In this document: positions 1 through 10,736 of the stretch, piece by piece
How the letters are laid out: each line of letters opens with the position of its first letter
How positions within the stretch are numbered: position 1 is the stretch's first letter
Source: Chrysoporthe austroafricana
Taxonomy: Eukaryota; Ascomycota; Sordariomycetes; Diaporthales; Cryphonectriaceae
Assembly: GCA_001051155.2 (NCBI GenBank)
Contig: JYIP02000009.1
Coordinates: 1,860,001-1,924,000 of the forward strand
Direction of reading: 5' to 3'
DNA length: 64,000 bases
Notes under the pieces: generated by a model
The model's input: the letters and a program-made list of their open reading frames with translations, nothing else
Database searches by the model: none
Told to the model about the DNA's origin: nothing
Made by a program: the position numbers and the translations under genes

Positions 1-444
1 GTTTAATGCGACTCCGGAAATAATGAGCACCGCACGCTCCTGGCACCTTCGCTATAAGGGACTGTTAGAGCAGTAATAACCTACTCTAGCTTCTCCAGGG
101 GCCACTTTCACCCCTTTTCAATGTTCCTGAACCAGGCAACTCACTAGCTGCCGGCCGTGATACTGTTGTATTGTGTCGCAACGAGATAAGCCTGACGCAT
201 ACGACATTCCTGTTTAGGAATGGTACGAGCAGTGCAAGCTTTCCGGTTAACCTATGGACTTCCATTACCGGATTAGACTGGTGGTCGAGTAAATGATCCA
301 CATCATTCAGTTCGGAATGGCGGGATCAGTGAGATGAGGACGTTCAAAAGCCACCTGAGGGCCGGTCTCCCAGGCAGGCCAGGCTTTGGGCGGCATGTCA
401 TTCGTTCAAGCTTTCTTCTGCTGAATCCTCCTGCAGAACCCAAG
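1..444. other. 5' flank without a recognisable gene
   Basis: I see no coding potential here. It is the upstream region of the sedolisin gene. An in-frame ATG at 334 would add 37 residues, but these do not look like a secretory leader, so the stretch is taken as promoter and 5' UTR. Confidence 0.5.
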
Positions 445-2640
445 ATGCACGTCAGCGCACTGAGCATCGTGCACCTCGCTGCCGCCCTGGCGGGAACAGC
501 CGTCGGGCTAGTGGTGCCGCACACCCATGCCGTGCATGAGCGCCGCCGCGTGCACCCGCGGATCAACCAGCGGATGTCGTCCGATGTAGTCCTGCCCATG
601 CGTGTTGGACTTAAAGCGAATGCTGCCGCGCTCCAGTCTGCCGAGGAATGGCTGATGGAGGTCTCTCATCCGGCCTCGCCCAAATACGGACAGCACTGGA
701 CTTCTGATGAGGTTATTGAGGCGTTCAGCCCCTCGAGTGAGACCGTCGACACGGTTGCCGCTTGGCTCGCCGAGTCTGGAATTGCAAAGGAGAGGATCAC
801 GCACAGTGAAAACAAGGCATGGTTTGCTTTCGATGCGACGGTGGAGGAGGCCGAGCGGCTGTTACACACAGAATACTTCCACGACGGCATCGCGGAAGAC
901 CGTGGCTCTATGGTGGGGTGCAATCAGTACTACTTGCCGAAACACATCCAGGAGCACGTAGACTATGTCACACCGGGGCTGAAAGGAACCATGATGGACC
1001 TACACCCTACAAGCCAGTGGAAGAGGGCTGCGCACAGGAAGAGGAGCTCCGACGGCAAACAAGGCAGCAAGCTCATGCCGCAGGAGAAGAAGTTCAGAGC
1101 CGTCTCTGACGCGCTCGCCGAGAACTTCACTCTAGCTACCTGCGACGAATACATTACTCCAGAGTGCGTCCGGGCCTTGTACAACTTTTCGGCGCCTAAC
1201 CCAAATGCGACGGTGTCGGCGAACAACTCGCTGGGCATCTTCGAGGAAGGAGACTTCTACGCCCAGGAAGACTTCAACAGCTTCTTCACGACGTTCACGC
1301 CGTACATCCCGAATGGCACACACCCTATCCCCAACTTTATTGATGGCGCTGAGGCCCCCATCAAAGTTGTTGCTCTTGCCGGTGGGGAAAGCGACCTCGA
1401 CTTTGAGTTGGCCTACCCTATGTAAGGCGACCTTGAAGCGCATTTCTCGCAAGCCCTGCTGCCTATCAGCTCTAGTTCAGTATCTTGCTTTTCGACCTCT
1501 AGACAATGCGGCTAATCGCGCCTATAGCATCTATCCACAGACAACCACACTGTACCAGACAGACGACCTGTACTACGCGGAAGGAGGCGCATACGGCATC
1601 TTCAACACCTTCTTGGATGCACTTGACGGCAGCTACTGCAACTATTCGGCGTACGGCGAGACCGGTGACGACCCAACGCTCGACCCTGTCTATCCCGACC
1701 CGCACCCGGGCGGGTATAAGGGTGACCTCATGTGCGGAGTCTACCAGCCAACGAACGTTATCACCATCTCTTACGGCGTGTACGAGAATGATCTACCTTA
1801 CTACTACCAGGAGCGACAGTGCAATGAGTTCCTCAAGCTCGGCCTCCAAGGTGTGTCCATCTTTGTGGCCAGCGGTGACACGGGCGTGGGCGGCTACCCT
1901 GACGGCACCTATGGTGATGGACCGTATTACGGCTGCCTCCGGGACGACGACGTCTTTGCACCAACGCAGCCGAACAGCTGTCCATGGCTGACAAACGTTG
2001 GTGCTACCGAGGTGTTCCCCGGGAAGACCGTCTACGAGCCCGAGAGCGCAGTCTTGGATTTGTCGGCAAGTTTCAACTACAGCAGCAGTGGTGTAAGTAT
2101 TGACGCGAACCTCGAAGGATGAAGCTTTATTTAGTGTGCCTTAGCTTACCCGTGCCACAGGGCTTTTCCAACATCTTCGGCATCCCCAGCTATCAGGCGG
2201 ATGCCATTGCCACATACTTCGCAGACCACGACCCGCCATACCCTTACTACTACGATGGCAACTACCTTAACGCCACGAATGGGGGCTTGTACAACCGAAA
2301 TGGGCGAGGCATCCCCGACGTGGCCGCGAATGGCCTCAACATCGCGCTCTACGTTGGTGGCGAGTTCGGCCTCGAGGGGGGCACCTCTGCCTCTAGCCCC
2401 ATCTTCGCGTCGCTGATCAACAGGATCATCGAGGAGCGTCTCGCGATCGGCAAGGGCCCTCTTGGCTTCATCAACCCCACCCTGTACGCAAACCCGCAGG
2501 TCCTGAACGATATCACGAACGGGTCGAATCCGGGGTGCGGGACGAACGGTTTCGAGGCTGCCAGCGGGTGGGACCCGGTTACAGGACTGGGCACACCGAA
2601 CTATCCCAAGATGCTTGACCTGTTCTTGAGTCTTCCTTAG
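445..2640 (+). CDS. Secreted sedolisin (S53 serine-carboxyl peptidase, tripeptidyl-peptidase type)
   Basis: Three exons, 445-1421, 1528-2092 and 2161-2640, splice in frame to 673 residues, a usual length for fungal sedolisins. The start at 445 gives a good signal peptide (MHVSALSIVHLAAALAG...). A pro-kumamolisin propeptide follows at about residues 35-190, with the usual basic linker before the catalytic domain. The catalytic Glu and Asp are E315 and D319 (GGESDLDFE), the oxyanion Asp is in SGDTG, and the nucleophile is S590 in GGTSASSP. The C-terminal Asp residues of the calcium site (NDIT, GWDPVTG) are present. The protein should be exported and activated at acidic pH to release short peptides from proteins. 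Introns 1422-1527 and 2093-2160 have GTAAGG and GTAAGT donors. Splicing at 1421/1528 restores the family motif AYPIIYPQ. Confidence 0.93.
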
Positions 2641-4167
2641 GCCGTGTTTGTGGAATTTAGAAGCGCTCGGAAGGGCCTATGCCCCCGGGTTCCTACTTAA
2701 CGAGTTGACTCCCCCAACGCTCCTCTTGTAATATCTCACAGATACGCGATGTTTGTGAATGATGTGGCCGTATCCTCGAATCGAATCAGCGTTGCAACCA
2801 CCTCTCAAGGAAAGGCTGCATAGAGAAATGATTCACAAAATATGCCACCTTCATGAAGAACATCCGTGCCCAAGTCTCGGCTGCAGCTCAGCTGAAAATC
2901 ACAGCCTGAGCTACCCAGCAAGGCTACTCTGCTAGGCCTATCGTGACCCCATCTCAACACTGCAAGTTGCATTCGCTCTCCTTCGGGTGTTCCACAGGCG
3001 CAATCACCTGGACAGTGATCAGCCATTGATCCTCAAACCTAAACATACATCATAGGAGTCGAGGTTATGCTTTGTTTTTGAGTATTGGGTAGAAGAGGGC
3101 TACCTAGGTAGTCTACATTATCTTTATATGATCTCCAAGCCTCTATCGGAAGGAAGAGACATCATCCTAGGCCAAACGACAGACGATTAGATGCGCAGCC
3201 ATAACTTATTCTCACTGTAGTAGGTATGCAAGGCCTCTAAATTGTAAACGGAGAGAGTGGCTGACGCGTAAGTGTCGTGCCGGGGGAGGCTAGATGAGGG
3301 TATTGTTGGGTGCGGTGCCGGGCGTGTTGACGGGTGCGACATAAACTCGGACAGCAGCAGGTGGTTCATGGACCTTGCTTTGTACGGCAGCAATTCCTTC
3401 TGCCCCACCCTGACTAGAAATTTTAGAGCAGCGAACTTGAAGAAGTTGATGATGGCGGGCTTGGTTGTGGGGAGGATAATCGTCAGCCGAAGCTTGATCT
3501 TTTCACTTTGGTGTGGCTTGCTGTGAGATGCTCCTGAGTGATCCATTGCGAAGGCTGATAGAGACTCAAATATTGGTACAGAACCTGGACAAAAGGCTTC
3601 TGAGTTGGGACAAGGCTGAGATTGGGTTGTGGAATTGAAACAGACTGTCTGAATGTAGGCGCGTGGTAGCTAATTATCCAGAAGGGAGGGGGGCAAAACA
3701 GGGAGGCATTCCCGGGCTTCTTTCAGACTGAGTGAACAGGGATTCGGGACCTGGAACATCACAAATCTTGCTTTAGGACAGAAGGGAAGGCAGCAGGACA
3801 TTTGCAACTACTACTCATGTGCAAACGTCCTAGGAAACCTAGTATCTATGCACTATTCGAGGCAATCAGGCACATGAAAAGACTGTTTGGGCACCTGGGG
3901 GCATACAAAACAGGTGCTTGGGTCCCCCCCTCATAGCCATAGCCTTAGTGCCTAGTGGCGACTGTTGGAATCACCTCAAAATGTCTCAAAAAGGCGCTAA
4001 GTTCCTCAAAAAATCTGCTTTTTTGTCATTCACTTGGAGGGCACGTCCCACATGGTAGAAGGTATCCGAAGCCCTTGTTGACATCCGTCTACCTCCCATC
4101 CTTCATTCGCTGTCATGCAAAGAAGCCTTCACACAGGCATGCTGCAGCTGCTAGGCTTCTCACCTGC
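2641..4167. other. Intergenic, one doubtful ORF
   Basis: About 1.5 kb follows the sedolisin. The only open stretch of note is 3187-3546 on the minus strand (119 codons). It has a hydrophobic middle but no recognisable domain and no splice partner. The sequence is moderately AT-rich with homopolymer tracts and nothing else recognisable. Confidence 0.4.
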
Positions 4168-5349
4168 TTAGTTCCCAGCTCCGAGTCGGACCTGCATAGC
4201 ATCAGGGCTGGTTGCCACATTCCAGGGGACAGTCCTGAGCTCCTTGAAATATTCCAGGGCGGGGCATATCTTCATGAGGAGGTGGAGGAACTTGGCCAGA
4301 TGGTGGGTAGTCTTTACAATCAAGTCCTCCGGCTTCTTAAAGGGATTCTTCCCAGAGGCGTGCATCTTGTCGTGGGCGAAGGTGATGCACAGAGAAGCCT
4401 TGCCAATGTTCGAGTCGAGGTCACAGGGATCGGCCCCCGGGAAGACAGCCAGCCCAACCTCTTCAATCCTGTCCTCCAGCTTCTCAAAGTTCTTCCCAGA
4501 GGCGTACATCTCAACTTGGGCAAGGACGATAAACTCGAACAACTTGGCGCTCTTCCACTCGAGGTCACGGCGATCGGCCTCAGTGAAGACGGCCAGCCCA
4601 TTCTTCTCGATAAGCTCGCGCGTAGAGAACTGCAATCCAACGACGGTGGCACAGCCGGGCTCTCGTCCCTTGTCGGGGGGGTCGAATGCGATGGCGAGCC
4701 CCTGCATGAGCTCCACGACGCCACCTGGGCCACCAGCACTGCAGGGGCCACCCTCGGCCAGGCGCTCGAGGGTGCAGATGAGCCGCTCCCAGCTGCCAGG
4801 GCACCCCTCTTCCTCGCCGGTGACTTGAGCCAGCTGGATGGCAAATCGGTTCTTGCCGTAGAAGATGTGCAGTGACTCGAGGCGGACGAGTTTGCTGACA
4901 CGCAGAAGGGGTGGCTGTCGCAGAGAAAGGACGAGACCACGATTCTCAGTAGGGCTGGGGATGAGGTGGTAGTGGTAAATCATGTCGCGGATCTCACCAG
5001 GGAGACGCATGAAGGGGAACGACACCTGCATGAAAGACGTCAGCCTCTTCTAAGTTCGAGCACGTGGTGATGGGGAGGTGTTGGGGATTTAAAGTTTGTT
5101 TGTAAGTTCTATCATAGGAGGTACACCTGAGAAGGAGGCTTCCCTGAGGCGGTGATGAAGGAATGGTTGAGGGCTCCTGTGCAAATGATGTTGCCCTCTT
5201 CCAAACTTGGGATGTGCGTGCAGTGGCAGGGCGACAACAGCAATCAATATGGCCGCACCTGCTGAGAAGGTCTGACATACCTGATGACCAAGCGCCTGCT
5301 GGTCCTTGGCTTTCTTGGCCGAAAGACGCTGAGACCTGCGCGGAGACAT
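4168..5349 (-). CDS. F-box/2EXR-like fungal protein with internal duplication
   Basis: Exon 1 (5281-5349) encodes a basic start, MSPRRSQRLSAKKAK. A GTATGT donor at 5280 joins it to exon 2 (4168-5025) after an ATGCAG acceptor, giving 308 residues. Exon 2 opens with VSFPFMRLPGEIRDMIYHY, the hallmark of the fungal F-box-like/2EXR family ('LPxEIRxxIY'), and continues with LLRVSKLVRLES...FYGKNRF, also typical of the family. Residues about 161-257 are two in-frame copies of a 48-residue unit (GLAVF...DL...MYASGKN / GLAVF...DL...MHASGKN). The function is not established; such proteins are probably protein-interaction or ubiquitin-ligase adaptors. A large antisense ORF over the same bases is a shadow. 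The neighbour at 5749 is a divergent relative. Confidence 0.8.
4325..4612 (-). repeat. Two in-frame copies of a 144-bp coding repeat
   Basis: Inside the F-box-like gene the stretch TTCTTCCCAGAGGCG (plus strand) recurs after 144 bp, with the bases around it also similar (about 4325-4468 and 4469-4612). The spacing is exactly 48 codons, so the duplication keeps the frame. The copies have diverged, so it is not very recent. Confidence 0.75.
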
Positions 5350-5748
5350 GGTGAGATAGTGAGGTTTGTACGTCGCCTAAGATATTTCAAGTAGGAAACA
5401 GAGGTTGTTGACGTTGAGCTGTGTATTTTGCTGACCACAATACAGATTCAGTCGACGCAGTGGATGCGTCAGGTGGGAGAGAAGGTGAAGGAGGTGAAGA
5501 GAGTGTGTTGAGGTTGAGTGGTGGGTGGGACATACGACATCAATGGAATGAACCAGGTGGAAGGCGGATATGTAGCTATGGATTGGGGTGACCTTCGAAG
5601 AAGCAAGCTTCGTCTAAGCTTGATATTGAAGAAAATCTGATGTGAAAGTCTGACTTGCTTTTCCCCTCCAGACCCCACTCTAAAACACAGAATCTCCTGC
5701 AGCGTTTGCCAATCTTTCTACACTATTAAACTCTACAAACAGGACTTC
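5350..5748. other. Shared upstream region of two divergent F-box-like genes
   Basis: These 399 bp separate two start codons pointing away from each other. It must hold both promoters. I see no clear TATA box or recognisable operator. Confidence 0.45.
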
Positions 5749-6813
5749 ATGGAGGAAGCTTCTCGTAGCCACCATCCTTTCAATAGACTGCAATCAGTGA
5801 CTTATAGACGACTTCAGAAGGGCAACAAGGTCGGTGGACAAGAGAGCACAGGTGGTCTCGGAACAAATCTTCCGCTGACTAGCGATCTATAGACCTTCTT
5901 CCCCTTCCTTAAACTACCTGTAGGGGTCCGCAGTATCATTTACAAGATGTTGGTTGTCAAGCCTTATGACTACCTGAGCCTTCCATTGAAAAATGCTCTC
6001 TTCCCACCCGTGATCGCTGGCGTCAACAAACGCATCCGTAAAGAGGTCGCTGAGATCTTCTATGCCGAGAACTACTTCTGCTTCGACGTGGAACACGATG
6101 ACGAAACTCCTCACAACGCCGGACCTGCAATCCAGCAGTTCTCCGCTCGCCTCCATCAGGCAGTTTCAGTACTTGCCATGGGCAACTTCGTGACGTTCGA
6201 CAAACGGATCCACATCATAACCTACCAGGACGGCTTTTCCACATACTTCCACTGCTGCTTCCTCCCGTACGACCAACGTAGGTTCACGCGGGAGGGGGTC
6301 GCTATTATGCACATCTACCTGGTCAAGGGCCGGCTTGGCGAGGACCTGGATGGATTGACCGACGAAGAGGCGCCCGGCTTTCTCCCCTTGAATGCCCAGT
6401 TTCTGACACACATCACCGCGGACGCCCTGCGATCTTATCTCCTGGAAGAGATATCCGACAAGTTGTGGTGGGAACTAAGGGCGGACAAGACACGAAGGAG
6501 GGCTGCAGAGAGGTTTGTGAGGGGTTCACAGGATGTATGGCATGGTGCGCAAGAGATGGCTTTACGATACACTAACCTGGTCGATAACTTGGCTGACTCT
6601 ATCGTTTCTGCTGCACTTCCAAATTACGGCATCATTCGGCTTTCAATGCAACGTCCATCACAAAACGAATGCCCGCCGTATTTTCCTTCACGACACGCAT
6701 TACGACCTCAAAGAAGTCACAAGGATTTGCGCAGATGGGTTGGTCGCGGCCGCGATCGCGATGTTGAATTGCTATCTTCTGAGCATATCCTTAGCAGATG
6801 TGTTGAATATTGA
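5749..6813 (+). CDS. F-box/2EXR-like fungal protein
   Basis: Exon 1 (5749-5829, start MEEASRSHHPF) joins exon 2 (5893-6813) over a 63-bp intron with a GCTGAC-type branch site, in phase 0. This yields TFFPFLKLPVGVRSIIYKML, the same signature as the neighbour at 4168-5349, followed by VNKRIRKEVAEIFYAEN, typical of fungal F-box-like proteins. Molecular role unknown; a substrate-adaptor role is inferred from the motif only. The C-terminal end is uncertain. After about 6600 the chosen frame becomes arginine-rich and less protein-like, while the +1 frame stays open to 6886 with a more normal composition. Either a further intron or a one-base frameshift lies near 6600-6640. Confidence 0.65.
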
Positions 6814-6886
6814 CAAGGCTCTCAGGCACCCTCTCTGGCTCGCTGGCCTGATAACCTCCAGATCGCCATCACGGTTTCCTAAATAG

Positions 6887-7744
6887 GAAACCGCGCTGGC
6901 CTCCGAAAAGGTAATATCGATGCCTAACAAACTCTATCGGTCGAAAGGAAAGGCAAACGGGCCAGGGGAAAGAAAGATAAGCTGTATTTCCAGACCCTCA
7001 GAGGGCCGAAGGGCCCTCTATATAAGGGCGGCTTTCCTCCCTTCCAGATAGTTCAGCTCGTAAAAGCTTAAAAAATACACTCGTTCGTTTCCTATAAAAC
7101 AACGAGATGTCGCACCAACAACAAGGCGTTGGTGCTTACCTCAGTAGTAGTATTGCAGACTATGACTATGATTCGTATATGCTCAAGATGTATCTCTAAT
7201 GCTTCATAGGGATCAAAATGGATGCATTTCATGTGCTAAGGCAAAGGTAGACATGCAATTTTTGATGGTGTTGCGATAAAGAAAAGGAAACATGCACAAA
7301 GTCGCAGAAAGAAATGTTTGACACGTCTTGCAGACTGTACCGCGCATGCGATATAATTTCAAAACGCTCGTTGGACCTTTTTATTTGTATAGAAGCCATC
7401 TTCAAGCCTCGAAAACATTCTGAAGATTTGAGTGAGGCGTCAACCAAATAAAGATCAAGGTTTTGAGCCAAAAGACCTGACTCGCCGAAGAAACCAATGG
7501 ATAGTACCTTCCGGATATGCTGAAAGGTTTGAAGGATGTGATACGAGGTGTGACGTTAGCTGAAGAAATCTAGGTATGAGTAGAATGGTGGAATGGGAAG
7601 AGTGCTCTATCGGACGGCACGTTTGGATGAACGAAGATGGGCTCAGTTGCGGTAAACAAGACGCTATTAATATGTACCTAGGTAACCTATTTTAGAGCCT
7701 GTCCTTAAAGATCCTATCAGATAACGATTGATGACAAAGTTGGA
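6887..7744. other. Intergenic with hairpin and TATA-like sequence
   Basis: No gene seen. A perfect 8-bp inverted repeat with a 4-base loop (7000-7007/7012-7019) runs straight into TATATAA (7019-7025). Further on lies a second inverted repeat, CACCAAC...GTTGGTG (about 7112-7133). Such an arrangement is seen in LTRs of fungal retrotransposons, but I could not find matching termini. Confidence 0.35.
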
Positions 7745-9376
7745 TCACCAAGTCCACCACCATGCTCTGACGAGTTCTTCTTTGTGCCCATCGGCAGTGG
7801 CATCCGTCGTGGCATGGATGACATGCGCCGCTCGGTCCTCCTTCGCCAGCGATCTGTTGCCGAAGAAGTACCAGACGCTCTGCAGAACAATCTGGACAAT
7901 GTTGGCACCTGACAGTGCCAGGCATGCGGTAAAAGCGTGGAGGTAGAGTGGCGCGTCCTGGGTACGGAAGACCTGGGACCCGGCGATACCTGCTGCGTTG
8001 GCCCCCATAATAATCATCCTGGGAGAAGAAGTCAGCGACGCCCTGCTCCCACGGTGCACGAGTGGGTGATACACTTACGCCATAGCGACGCTCCTCTCCT
8101 GAGGGTTCTGACAATTCGCTGACAGCCAACCTACATTCTGGATATGCACGACTGAGTTCGTCGCCATCGAAGCCACCACAGCGGCGTACTTCCTCCCCGT
8201 CGACCAGCTGTTCGCTGTGCCCTCTCGCAGACAAGAAAACGCAATAGTGCTCCAGACGGCGGCAAACAGCACGAAAGGGCCCTTCTTACCCGTCTTGTCA
8301 CACAGCCACCCCAGCACGAGCACCATCACCACAGCGATGAATGGACCCACGCTAGCCAAGGCATTGGCACGAACAGTGCTGTATCCGAAGCTCTTGATGA
8401 CGGAGGGACCGTACGTGTTGATGGCGTTCACGGGGATGGTCGCTGTCAGCGTGATGAGCATGTGTACCAAGATGCGCGGCTTGCTCATGGTCGTGGCAAC
8501 GTCGCGGCCCGAGATGTGCAGGTGGTTCGTCGTCTTGGCCGGGTCGTCGAGGAGGATACGGCGCACGAGGATGTAGCTCTCGCGCTGGTCGAAGTAGGAC
8601 CACCTCCCGAAGCTGATAAAAGGCCGGCCGTCGCCCACGCGCGGCGGGAGGAACAGGAAGAAGATGATACCCACGCCCACGGTGATGCAGCCCTCGACGA
8701 TGAACAGCCACCTCCAGCCCGCGACGCCGTACCGGTCGCCCATGGTCAGGATGCCCGCGCCGATGAGCGAGGTGAGGGCGACGGCGAGCAGGTTGCCGAG
8801 GAAGAAAATGGACACGCGCAGGCTAGTCTCGTCGCGCTTGTACCAGGTCGACATGGTGTACAGCGCGCCGGGGATGAAGCCAGCCTCACAGAGGCCGAGG
8901 ATGATGCGCGTCACGAGGTATCCGGCATAGTTGGTGATGAAGTTCTGGAAGAGCGCAACGAGGCCCCAGGCGATGATCTGGCCCGAGAGCCATCGTTTCG
9001 GTCCGACCTTCTGCAGGAGGATGTTTGAGGGGATCTCGAGGAGCACGATGCCGAGGGAGAGCAGGGCGGTGCCCACATTAATCTGGTTCGTGTCCACGCC
9101 CAGGTCAGTCGTGATGGTGCTCGTCAGGGCGTTGGAGATATTTCCTCTGTCCATCTGCAGGGCGAAGAAAGCCAGGCCCAGTATTGGCAGGAGGATGAAG
9201 TCGAGCTTGGCCTTGACTCTGCGCTCCTCTTCGTCGCTCCAGTCCGCGACCGTCGTCTCGTCCACATTGACGGCCGCTACCTCCTCATCAGCCGAGCCAG
9301 GTCCGCCAGACTTAGCGTCATATGCCTCTTGGGACACCATCTCGCCGTCGGGTTTATCGAATCTCGATACGGACAA
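7745..9376 (-). CDS. MFS transporter, anion:cation symporter (Dal5/allantoate permease-like)
   Basis: Exon 1 (8079-9376) and exon 2 (7745-8018) join over a 60-bp intron (GTAAGT donor; ...CCCAG acceptor), giving 523 residues. The acidic N-terminus is followed by KLDFILLPILGLAFFALQMDRGNISNA, then TM helices with LEIPSNILLQKVGPKRWL, RIILGLCEAGFIPGALYTMSTWYKRDE and WRWLFIVEG. These are signatures of the ACS family that includes allantoate, nicotinate and vitamin permeases. About 10-12 membrane segments fit a plasma-membrane proton symporter for an organic anion. The second half carries the conserved NAINTYGPSVIKSFGYS and the final helices. The substrate cannot be told from sequence. It diverges from the Zn2Cys6 regulator at 10737. 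Confidence 0.9.
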
Positions 9377-10736
9377 GTATCACTGGGGCTTGTCGTCTTA
9401 GGCGCCGCAATTTGGAAAGACGTAGAACTCGGATACAGGAGCCGGATCACCAACAAAAGAAAGGCAGCCAAGAGCCGCTAGAGTTTGGTCCCCTGAATGT
9501 TATTTATCTCAAGTGTAAGTAGCCGACACTTCTATATGCGTCCTCGTCGCTGGCAGACCAACATAGCCCCTGTCCGCAGAGGCTCAATCTAATAATACCA
9601 GACCACTTGAAGGATGAAGGACTGCGAATCAGGGGACTGGACGCGCGTTATCTCCCGATCACACGGAGGTATTCCCAAAGGCCTGGGGCAGGCGGGCGGA
9701 ATGATACCCTGACTCTGCATGTCTAGTTGCACTGACGTGCTCCAGCCCGAGTTGACGTGATCCCAGATGCGCTGTGGCGCTTTGTCCTCGAGGATGTGGT
9801 GTGGGGCCTCCCTCCCTCAACGGCTGGGGCCCGATTTGCCAACTGAGCTAAGGAGGATCTTCAGGGGGATGATGGGCACTGAACGAGAACAAGGCTGCAC
9901 CAGGATGGCAAAGCTGTTCCGGCTTGAATACCAATCTCAGCGCCTCCGGCGTTAGAGGTTGCAGCCCAGACGGTCGGTAAATATCGAGCTCATGCGCTTC
10001 GGCCCGAGGGGCATGCAGTCCTCCAAGATACTGGGGAGAGTCGTGAACCGTAAGCTACAGTGCTACGATGCTTCTCCGGCCCCGAGTGCTCTTATACCTA
10101 TGAAGCTCAGTCTGATGCCTCTCGCCGTAAGAACGGTGTCGCGCTTGTCTTCACCGCTCAGATTGTCTCTCACCGTCCATCGCAGACCAGGTAAAAAGTA
10201 CTTCGATAATACCTAGTAATAACACGGAGGAATTCTACCTTGCACGTTACCATAGTAAGGTCCAAGCCGACTAGGGAGAGGGCACGTGGCACTGTTGTAT
10301 GTTAGGGTTACTATAGTAGTATCAAAGCTCAACGTAGGGCTACTGATGGCCAGTGTCGCTTATCGTCTTACTCAGCGCCGCCGGAAGAACTGGCTGTCGA
10401 AGCTGTGTCTCAGCCTACAGCCGCTTAGGTGCAAGGGCATGGACTATTGTGAAGGGCGTCAGCTCGGAAGCGAGCATCCGGATGGAGGTCACTTGCTAAG
10501 TCAGCGCGCTCAGCATCTTTAAGGTATGCTCTGCGGCTTGTGCCGTCGCCCTCACTGACCGCAAAGTCTGGTACTGTAGACGCGGCCAAGGGCCCACTTT
10601 GTGCGTCAAGAGCTCGACCGCCAACGTCCCGGACCCACCAGGGAGATATTCGATCAGCTCCAGGCACGTGCGGAGCCGTACCGCAGACAGCACGGCCTAC
10701 AGACAGCATCCCGTGCGGCAGACCTGACTCTCAGCC
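9377..10736. other. Long divergent promoter region
   Basis: 1.36 kb lies between the start codons of the MFS permease and the Zn2Cys6 regulator. I see no reliable coding region. Several CGG/CCG triplets occur (for example near 9945-9975, 10075 and 10380), the half-site type bound by zinc-cluster proteins, but no spacing is regular enough to call an operator. Confidence 0.4.

Noticed and set aside
3955..4875. 306-codon plus-strand ORF
   Set aside because: It is antisense to the F-box-like exon, which has a family signature and a valid splice; the plus frame has none.
8462..9028. 188-codon plus-strand ORF
   Set aside because: Antisense shadow of the MFS permease gene; composition rich in Arg, Glu and Ala, with no domain.
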